Shown here: piece after piece, positions 43,685 to 49,354 of the stretch
How positions within the stretch are numbered: position 1 is the stretch's first letter
How the letters are laid out: each line of letters begins with the position of its first letter
Origin: Oliverpabstia intestinalis
Lineage (GTDB): Bacteria > Bacillota > Clostridia > Lachnospirales > Lachnospiraceae
Assembly (NCBI RefSeq): GCF_009696065.1
Contig: NZ_VUMS01000020.1
Location: 1 to 49,354 of the forward strand
DNA: 49,354 nt
Direction: 5' to 3'
The notes under the pieces: model-generated
Told to the model about the DNA's origin: nothing
The model's input: the letters and a program-made list of their open reading frames with translations, nothing else
Database searches by the model: none
Made by a program: the position numbers and the translations under genes

Positions 43685-44134
43685 ATGGGTCCGGCAATTG
43701 GGTTACTTTTGGGAGCAATACTTCTGTTTTGGCTGGGAACCCGGCATCGGAAAAAGGTTTATGCCGAGTATGAGGATGACAGCCAAAAGTACACAGCCAC
43801 CACAACTATGACGCTGATCAAACAGACGAAATCAGAAACCCAGCGATGGGAAGACAAGGGTGACGGCAATCAGGAACTGGTCACGGATATTTGTTATCTG
43901 CCGACCTATGAGTACACAGTAAACGGAGAGGTCTATCACTATACGAGCCGTCATGGATCTGACACCGTGCAAAAGCCCGGCATGCAGCGTACCGGCTATT
44001 ATGAACCATCCAATCCAAAAAATATCACAGAATATCAGCCGCAAAAACCGGTACTTGGGGGTGTCCTCTTTTTTATCACGGGAGTGGTATTACTGATTTT
44101 TGGAGTTGTTGTGCTTCGGAATTCGTTATGGTGA
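43685..44134 (+). CDS. Small membrane protein, DUF3592-like
   Basis: The 149-residue protein has one hydrophobic segment at each end (about 3-19 and 122-145). Between them is a soluble beta-rich domain with YLPTYEYTVNGEVYHYTSRH, a pattern of DUF3592-type proteins. Its function is unknown. GAAGGGGGAAATGT precedes the ATG. The MITE inserted 40 bp upstream (43405-43637) probably separates it from its old promoter or brings a new one. Confidence 0.7.
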   Translation: MGPAIGLLLGAILLFWLGTRHRKKVYAEYEDDSQKYTATTTMTLIKQTKSETQRWEDKGDGNQELVTDICYLPTYEYTVNGEVYHYTSRHGSDTVQKPGMQRTGYYEPSNPKNITEYQPQKPVLGGVLFFITGVVLLIFGVVVLRNSLW

Positions 44135-44177
44135 TGATATTTACACCTTTCCGTATTTTGTGCTTGCTTGTTTAAAC

Positions 44178-44212
44178 GAAAAAAGCCCGGAGCCAAGTGC
44201 CCGGGCTTTTTG
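44178..44212. terminator. Bidirectional terminator
   Basis: AAAAAGCCCGG pairs with CCGGGCTTTTT, serving the convergent membrane-protein and GntR genes. Confidence 0.85.
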
Positions 44213-44218
44213 TATAAT

Positions 44219-44833
44219 TCATTGCTTCTGCGAGATGCTGCAGATCCATTTGCGGTTATAGACAAGATGGAGATACATGGCATCCTGTGCGTGGAGCGGA
44301 TCGTGGCAGGCAATCGCATCGGCAATTTCACGGTGGCTTTCTATGGTTTCCCTGCGAAGGATTCCCCCGGTTGTCTCCACAAACAGAGGAATGGAATTGT
44401 TGATCACAGGTATCAGCCTTGGTACAACAACGTTTTTGCTGCTTAAAGCGATAGCTGTGTGAAAATCAATATCTTTTTGTGTGTGATCTTCATGATTTTT
44501 TAAGAGCGTTTCTACTTCATCGCAGAGTGCAGTGATTTTTTTGATGTCTTTTTCATCTGCGCGTGTGGCAGCCATGGCAGCAATCGAAGGTTCGAGCAGA
44601 AAACGAACCTCCAGAAGATCCTGAACCAGCTTCTGTTTATTGTCAATGAAAATAAATCCAAGGGGATCTTCTACCATACCAGGAGACGCGGCGATATAGG
44701 TTCCGGATCCCTGGCGGACGGTGACAATGTTTCGGGAGGCCAGAAGCTTCATGGCTTCCCGGAGAGAACTTCTTCCCACATCCAGGCGCTGCGAGAGAAT
44801 GGTTTCATTGGGGAGTTTGTCTCCCGGCTTCAA
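44219..44833 (-). CDS. GntR-family regulator (FCD type), N-terminally truncated
   Basis: The visible 204 residues start at TTG and contain most of the winged helix (LPNETILSQRLDVGRSSLREAM; GSGTYIA) and the FCD effector domain (FHTAIALSS; ESHREIADAI). Upstream of the TTG the same frame reads DIIALILEENL, the normal first helix of the family, but two TAA codons interrupt it just before. So the ancestral start is lost. A GAGG site 5 bp before the TTG could still allow translation of the shortened protein, which may bind DNA poorly. Its likely target was the divergent dehydratase. Confidence 0.75.
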   Translation of the reverse strand: MKPGDKLPNETILSQRLDVGRSSLREAMKLLASRNIVTVRQGSGTYIAASPGMVEDPLGFIFIDNKQKLVQDLLEVRFLLEPSIAAMAATRADEKDIKKITALCDEVETLLKNHEDHTQKDIDFHTAIALSSKNVVVPRLIPVINNSIPLFVETTGGILRRETIESHREIADAIACHDPLHAQDAMYLHLVYNRKWICSISQKQ

Positions 44834-44875
44834 ATTTTCCTCTAAAATAAGCGCGATGATGTCTTATTACTTCTT

Positions 44876-44904
44876 ATCATAATATCTTTATAGATCGAAG
44901 TCAA
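44876..44904 (-). promoter_or_regulatory. Promoter of the GntR gene
   Basis: On the minus strand, TTGACT (44899-44904) and TATGAT (44876-44881) are 17 bp apart. The -10 box lies where the ancestral N-terminal codons should be, supporting a rearrangement here. Confidence 0.5.
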
Positions 44905-45230
44905 AGTATCAAAACACACAAAAACAAAAATGTTTTTTTAGATAAAATTCCAATATTGATTTTTAAATAAGATGATTATACGATAAACACATCGGATGAA
45001 TTCAAGGCTGCACAACAAAAGATATTCGTGTAACACAAGAAAATAGCAGGAAATGCTGGTGTGTGATGTGAAAAAACATCAGATGAATTAGGAGAAGACA
45101 GAAGACTGGAAGGAACAACGTTTGCGGCGGATCCAATGCGGCTGATGATTGCAACTGCCGGAAAATCAGCCGCAAAAGAAAGTGTAGAAAGATTCCGAAA
45201 GCACATAAAAGGTACAGGGAGGAAAAGATA
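44905..45230 (+). other. Upstream region of the dehydratase gene with direct repeats and coding-like remnant
   Basis: ACATCGGATGAATT (44989-45002) and ACATCAGATGAATT (45077-45090) are direct repeats matching at 13 of 14 bases, possible regulator sites. From about 45076 to 45230 one frame stays open up to TAA just before the dehydratase ATG and reads like a protein tail (TTFAADPMRLMIATAGKSAA), but I do not recognise it and see no proper start. Confidence 0.35.
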
Positions 45231-46976
45231 ATGCAGTTAAAAAGTCAGAAAATGAGAAAACTTGCGCCGGAGCTGGATCCGCTGCGCATCGGAACCGGAT
45301 GGACGAAAGAAGATCTGGGAAAGGTTCAGGTCATAGTGGAAAGCACGTATGGTGACAGTCATCCGGGCAGCGGCCACCTGAATATCCTGGAGGAAGAGGT
45401 ACGGAAAGGAATTGCAGAGGAAGGCGGATTTGGTGCACGCTATCACTGCACCGATATCTGTGACGGCGAAAGCCAGGGAACAGACGGAATCAATTACAGC
45501 CTGGCCAGCCGTGAAATGATTGCAAATATGATCGAAATTCATGCAAATGCGACTCCGTTTGATGCCGGTGTCTATCTTTCCAGCTGCGACAAAGGAGTGC
45601 CGGGAAATCTGATCGGACTTGCCAGAGTCGATATTCCGTCCGTGTTTGTTCCGGGTGGAACCATGAATGCGGGTCCGGAAATGCTGACACTGGAGCAGCT
45701 CGGAATGTACAGTGCAAAGTTTGAGCGCGGCGAGATTGATGAAGAAAAACTTGACTGGGCGAAATGCAATGCCTGCCCGAGCTGCGGTGCATGTTCTTTT
45801 ATCGGAACAGCTTCTACGATGCAGATCATGGCAGAGGCGCTTGGTCTTGCACTTCCGGGAACAGCACTGATGCCGGCAACCAGCCCGGATCTCCTTGTAT
45901 TTGCAAGAGAGGCTGGAAGACAGGCGGTAAGACTGGCAAAGATGGAACATATGCGTCCTTCAGATATTGTGACGATGGAAAGCTTTGAAAATGCAATTCT
46001 CGTACATGCGGCAATTTCAGGAAGCACCAACTGCCTGCTTCATCTTCCGGCAATTGCACATGAATTTGGTATTGAGATTACCGGAGATACCTTTGACAGA
46101 CTGCACAGAAATGCCAGATATCTTCTGGATGTACGTCCTGCAGGACGCTGGCCGGCAGAGTGCTTCTACTATGCAGGCGGTGTACCGGCTATCATGGAAG
46201 AAATCAAGGAACATCTCCATCTGGATGTAATGACTGTTACAGGAAAGACATTAGGAGAAAATCTGGAAGAGCTGAAGCGGAACGGATTCTATGAAAAATG
46301 TGAAAAATGGCTTCAGGAATTCAACAGACGGTATCAGGTAAACCTCACAAAAGAAGATATTATCCGTCCGTATGAGAAGGCGATCGGAACCGATGGAAGT
46401 ATTGCCGTTCTCCGTGGAAATCTTGCACCGGAAGGAGCCGTGATCAAGCATACGGCATGTCCGAAAGAGATGTTTAAAGCTGTGCTCCGTGCCAGACCGT
46501 TCGACAGCGAAGAAGAATGCCTGGATGCTGTCCTGAAGCATAAAGTTCAGAAGGGAGACGCCGTTTTCATCCGCTATGAGGGACCAAAAGGAAGCGGAAT
46601 GCCGGAGATGTTCTATACATCAGAGGCAATCAGCAGTGATAAAGAGCTTGGAAAGAGTATTGCGCTGATTACAGATGGCCGTTTTTCCGGCGCATCCACA
46701 GGTCCGGTTATCGGTCATTGCAGTCCTGAGGCGGTTGACGGCGGTCCGATCGCACTTGTAGAAGAAGGTGATCTGATTGAAATTGATGTTATGGAAAGAA
46801 AACTGAATATCATCGGAGTTGCAGGAGAGCGTAAGTCGATGGAGGAAATTGACCAGATTCTTGCCGAAAGACGGAAAAACTGGAAACCGGTAGAAGCAAA
46901 ATATAAAAAAGGTGTGCTGAGACTTTTCAGTCAGCATGCAGCAAGTCCGATGAAGGGGGCTTACCTGGAGTATTGA
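45231..46976 (+). CDS. IlvD/Edd-family dehydratase, probably for a sugar acid
   Basis: The 581-residue iron-sulfur enzyme has C77 in DICDG, C119 in SSCDKGVPGN and the Cys cluster CNACPSCGAC (179-188), followed by SFIGTASTMQ and, at the end, the TDGRFSGASTGPVIGH active-site region. The family includes dihydroxy-acid dehydratase and dehydratases of xylonate, arabinonate and gluconate. An FCD GntR gene upstream, and a sugar-kinase remnant downstream, argue for a sugar-acid substrate rather than isoleucine/valine synthesis. GGGAGG precedes the ATG. Confidence 0.9.
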   Translation: MQLKSQKMRKLAPELDPLRIGTGWTKEDLGKVQVIVESTYGDSHPGSGHLNILEEEVRKGIAEEGGFGARYHCTDICDGESQGTDGINYSLASREMIANMIEIHANATPFDAGVYLSSCDKGVPGNLIGLARVDIPSVFVPGGTMNAGPEMLTLEQLGMYSAKFERGEIDEEKLDWAKCNACPSCGACSFIGTASTMQIMAEALGLALPGTALMPATSPDLLVFAREAGRQAVRLAKMEHMRPSDIVTMESFENAILVHAAISGSTNCLLHLPAIAHEFGIEITGDTFDRLHRNARYLLDVRPAGRWPAECFYYAGGVPAIMEEIKEHLHLDVMTVTGKTLGENLEELKRNGFYEKCEKWLQEFNRRYQVNLTKEDIIRPYEKAIGTDGSIAVLRGNLAPEGAVIKHTACPKEMFKAVLRARPFDSEEECLDAVLKHKVQKGDAVFIRYEGPKGSGMPEMFYTSEAISSDKELGKSIALITDGRFSGASTGPVIGHCSPEAVDGGPIALVEEGDLIEIDVMERKLNIIGVAGERKSMEEIDQILAERRKNWKPVEAKYKKGVLRLFSQHAASPMKGAYLEY

Positions 46977-47006
46977 TGACGAAACAGAGATTTCTGTACA
47001 CTGTGT

Positions 47007-47100
47007 CTTCCGTATATCGATGTCCTGTTTGGAATCGAACCCTATCATCTCCGGAAAAATGAAAAGAATCACGAAGAGGGCGATGTAAATAAAAGTAGTG
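47007..47100 (+). pseudogene. Remnant of a PfkB-type sugar kinase
   Basis: In one frame the sequence reads LPYIDVLFGIEPYHLRKN, which resembles the middle of 2-keto-3-deoxygluconate kinase-like PfkB proteins. The rest of the gene is absent. Such a kinase would phosphorylate the product of the upstream dehydratase, so a deleted operon partner is plausible. The match is short and by eye only. Confidence 0.35.
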
Positions 47101-47120
47101 TCTTTAAGTTGAATGGAGAT

Positions 47121-47156
47121 GCCCCTCAGGGTTTGAAGCCCTGAGGGATATTTTTA
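47121..47156 (+). terminator. Rho-independent terminator
   Basis: CCCTCAGGG pairs with CCCTGAGGG around TTTGAAG, followed by ATATTTTT. Confidence 0.8.
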
Positions 47157-47282
47157 TGTAAAAGTATAATAAGCGCAAAAAATGAATTATATACCGAACA
47201 AATTTAACAAGGTCTATGATAGCATAGAAATTATGCATATCACAGTTATAGAGCATACCATCAGTCAAATCTATTGTGTTTA

Positions 47283-47375
47283 CAAGGATATGAAGCTGTA
47301 TCTGTGAGTCGGATTGTAGGGACCCTTGGAATGACTAAGGGATCGCTATACAGACATTATGAAAATGAGTCGTAA
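47283..47375 (+). pseudogene. Remnant of a TetR-family regulator HTH
   Basis: One frame reads GYEAVSVSRIVGTLGMTKGS then LYRHYENES and TAA. This is the classic TetR helix-turn-helix (GMTKGALYRHY). No start codon region or ligand domain is left. It lies in the gap 46977-47501, which otherwise holds the kinase remnant and a terminator. Confidence 0.6.
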
Positions 47376-47501
47376 ACGAAGGTATAGCATAATGCAACGA
47401 TTTTTAACAAAATTCAGCAGAAAATGTTAAGGGGAGTTGGTCGTAAGACCACATTTTTTATGGTAAAATATGTTAAAAATAATTGCAAAGGTGGGAAAAG
47501 T

Positions 47502-48590
47502 ATGGATAACACAAGAAGAATATATCTGGATAATATTCGCTGGATTACGGTTTGTATTGTTGTTATTTACCATGTGATTTATATGTACAATGGTGTCCAG
47601 CCGTTTGGAGTAATCGGTCCGTTTAAAGAAGAACAGTTGCAGGATGCTTTCCAATATCTCGTATATCCATGGATGATGGCATTGTTATTTACGGTGTCAG
47701 GTATGACAGTCAGATATTACCTGGAAAAGCATAATTTAAAAGAATGTATTCGAGATAAAACACGCAAGCTGTTGGTTCCTTCCACCATTGGACTTTTTGT
47801 ATTTCAATGGATACTAGGATATTATAATATGAAAATCAGCGGTGCTTTTGAAAGTTTTGAATCAGTTCCGGGAATAGTTCGGTATGTGGTCATGGCTATA
47901 TCAGGAATCGGTGTTCTGTGGTATATACAAGTGTTATGGATTTTTTCGATGCTTCTGTTACTAGTGAGAAAATTTGAAAGGGATCGTATCTGGAAAAGAG
48001 GAGAAAAAACACCAGTCTGGTTGCTGATTTTGTTAACTGTCTGTGTATATGGATTCGCACAAGTTCTTAATACGCCGATAGTAACTGTGTACCGGTTTGG
48101 AATTTACGGGTTCTGTTTTTTTACAGGTTATTTCATTTTTTCGCATGATGCGGTTGTTGAGTGCTTAAGTAAATGGTGGGCGATTTTTCTGATCGCAGCC
48201 GGTGCAACAGGAATATTCTACACGATATATTATTATGGCGAAAACTATGCGGTAGAGCCTGTACTTAATAATATGTCTGCCTGTATTTATTGTTGGTTTT
48301 CAATTCTTGCAATTTTGGCATTTATGAAAAAATATGGAAACTTGGAAAACAAAGTATCAAGATGGATGTCAAAAAAATCCTGGGGAATTTATGTTTTTCA
48401 TTATCTTCCATTAGCTTGTGTAGCTTATTATCTGAGGTGTTTTGCTTCAGAACTTCCGGCAGGGATTGTATATATAGTCGTGGGAATCAGTGCATTTGCA
48501 GGTGCATTGCTTTTATACGAAATCATCAGCAGGATACCGATTATCCGCTGGTGTGTATTGGGTCTGAAAAAGGAGGGAAAACATGTTTAA
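47502..48590 (+). CDS. Membrane acyltransferase (acyltransferase 3 family)
   Basis: The 362-residue protein has about 10 hydrophobic segments and the family start RRIYLDNIRWITVCIVVIYH, with the catalytic-type His in VVIYHVIYMY. Such proteins transfer acetyl or other acyl groups to sugars or cell-surface polymers across the membrane. AAAGGTGGGAAAAG precedes the ATG at 47502. Its stop overlaps the start of the next gene by 8 bp, so a regulator is coupled to it. Confidence 0.85.
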   Translation: MDNTRRIYLDNIRWITVCIVVIYHVIYMYNGVQPFGVIGPFKEEQLQDAFQYLVYPWMMALLFTVSGMTVRYYLEKHNLKECIRDKTRKLLVPSTIGLFVFQWILGYYNMKISGAFESFESVPGIVRYVVMAISGIGVLWYIQVLWIFSMLLLLVRKFERDRIWKRGEKTPVWLLILLTVCVYGFAQVLNTPIVTVYRFGIYGFCFFTGYFIFSHDAVVECLSKWWAIFLIAAGATGIFYTIYYYGENYAVEPVLNNMSACIYCWFSILAILAFMKKYGNLENKVSRWMSKKSWGIYVFHYLPLACVAYYLRCFASELPAGIVYIVVGISAFAGALLLYEIISRIPIIRWCVLGLKKEGKHV

Positions 48591-48999
48591 AGACAACCTT
48601 GTATCCGCACGTAAAATGCATGGCTTTTCGCAGGATGAACTGGCTGAAAAGATTGGTGTAAGTAGACAGACACTTTCAAAATACGAAACAGGAGAATCCC
48701 TACCGGATATTGAGAAGGGCAAACTTCTGGCAGAAGTATTGGATGTAAGTCTGGATGATCTTGTAAATTATGACAGAGAAAACAGCAATAATCTTGGTCT
48801 TGGTGTTCCGCCAAAGGGAAAGCATGTTTTTGGAATCACGAAAGTGGGAGAGAAAGGTCAGATTGTGATACCGGCAAAAGCAAGAAAAATATTTGATATT
48901 CAGCCAGGTGATAATCTGATCATATTGGGCGATGAAAGTCAGGGAATTGCTATTATCAAAGAAAAAAGACTGGTGGAGATATTAAACGGAAAGGAATAA
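48583..48999 (+). CDS. Fusion regulator: Xre HTH plus AbrB/SpoVT domain
   Basis: The 138-residue protein has an N-terminal Xre HTH (GFSQDELAEKIGVSRQTLSK, residues about 14-33) followed by a linker, then an AbrB-type swapped-hairpin domain at about 84-130 (ITKVGEKGQIVIPAKARKIF). Both domains bind DNA in their own families, so two specificities in one chain are possible. The gene overlaps the acyltransferase stop and is probably translated with it. Regulation of the acyltransferase or of itself is likely but not shown. Confidence 0.88.
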   Translation: MFKDNLVSARKMHGFSQDELAEKIGVSRQTLSKYETGESLPDIEKGKLLAEVLDVSLDDLVNYDRENSNNLGLGVPPKGKHVFGITKVGEKGQIVIPAKARKIFDIQPGDNLIILGDESQGIAIIKEKRLVEILNGKE

Positions 49000-49098
49000 G
49001 AGCACTGAAATATAAAGGGTACTAAAAAGCTCACAATTTTTCTATGAAGCAATCCGCATGAAGTCCCCGGAATACTGTCAGAAACTTCTAGGCGAAAT

Positions 49099-49230
49099 TA
49101 GAGCGTGTCTGAAAAATCATTTCCGCAATCTGCAAGCCCCAGTTTGCGGTATATGTTATCCTCATTCGGATAAAATCTCCCACAAACTGGGACTCGCAGC
49201 TCACGAAAAGCCTTTTTCAGACACGCTCTA
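49099..49230 (+). repeat. MITE of the GAGCGTGTCTGAAAAA family, copy 2
   Basis: It has perfect 16-bp inverted ends at 49101-49116 and 49213-49228, bounded by TA on both sides. The interior is nearly identical to 15205-15367 but lacks about 35 bases of that copy. The TA flanks could be a target duplication, as for IS630-type or some IS5-type elements. Confidence 0.85.
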
Positions 49231-49318
49231 GTGTACTGACACGTTGATATTTGAATTAATGTTCTTTTCTTGATATAATTGCCATAGATGATAAAATATG
49301 TCTATGGAGGTTATTATT

Positions 49319-49354
49319 ATGGCACGCCCTAAGAAAAATAGAGTTCAATTATCT
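49319..49354 (+). CDS. Start of a gene, possibly an IS630-type transposase
   Basis: TGGAGG precedes ATG at 49319 and the first 12 codons read MARPKKNRVQLS before the window ends. Such MARPKK starts are seen in IS630-like transposases, but 12 residues are too few for certainty. A TATAAT at 49274-49279 may be its promoter. Confidence 0.4.
   Translation, partial: MARPKKNRVQLS

Noticed and set aside
45231-46976. Naming the dehydratase IlvD of isoleucine/valine synthesis
   Set aside because: No other ilv genes are nearby and the neighbours point to sugar-acid metabolism.

Overview
The window looks like a chromosomal segment of a gut Firmicute, most likely a Lachnospiraceae bacterium; a Blautia-type relative is only a guess. 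The clues are strong AGGAGG-type ribosome binding sites, sigma-A-like promoters, short intergenic gaps with strong hairpin terminators, BceRSAB-type and NSS transporter genes, and hemicellulose-use genes. No rRNA, tRNA or CRISPR array was seen.

Layout. 1-2.3 kb: end of an unknown gene, repeats, and a decayed fusion of a VTC-domain (polyphosphate polymerase-like) gene with a beta-helix carbohydrate-binding gene. 2.3-5.1 kb, minus strand: a folate operon folE - HD phosphohydrolase - folP - folB/folK fusion, preceded by an unexplained structured intergenic region. 5.6-8.1 kb: a ROK regulator and a ketopantoate reductase-like enzyme. 8.1-12.4 kb: a GNAT gene, an unknown gene and two tandem AAA-like ATPase/PD-(D/E)XK nuclease paralogues. 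12.6-18.3 kb: a nitroreductase, then a Bce-type peptide sensing and efflux locus whose histidine kinase and ATPase genes both carry frameshifts. 18.5-21.1 kb: an NSS symporter and an autoregulated-looking Xre/DUF3169 pair. 21.3-33.1 kb: a sugar-use region with a GH3 beta-xylosidase, mannonate dehydratase, carboxylesterase, CUT1 sugar ABC importer, LacI regulator, esterase and beta-lactamase-fold hydrolase; LacI-type operators lie between the esterase and the importer. 33.2-43.1 kb: a second ROK regulator, second NSS symporter, second nitroreductase, CobW-like GTPase, GNAT, MFS transporter, hypoxanthine-DNA glycosylase, a small helical protein and a Na/Pi cotransporter. 43.7-49.35 kb: a small membrane protein, a truncated GntR regulator, an IlvD/Edd dehydratase followed by remnants of a sugar kinase and a TetR regulator, an acyltransferase with an HTH-AbrB fusion regulator, and the first codons of a probable transposase.

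The most striking non-genic signal is a family of miniature inverted-repeat elements. They start with GTAACTRTTCAGTA, contain stacked hairpins, and range from 27 to 233 bp. Four insertions are flanked by 8-bp direct repeats (three exact, one 7 of 8). GTAA ends and 8-bp target duplications are the hallmarks of IS66-family transposition, so these look like non-autonomous IS66-type MITEs, including tip-only versions. A second MITE family, with ends GAGCGTGTCTGAAAAA, is present twice.

The 21-33 kb genes form a coherent pathway for decorated xylan: ester removal, oligosaccharide import, xylosidase action and glucuronate catabolism. The substrate is inferred from enzyme families, not shown directly. 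Several genes are broken (VTC fusion, histidine kinase, ABC ATPase tail, GntR start, kinase and TetR remnants), so the region is either decaying or carries sequencing errors.
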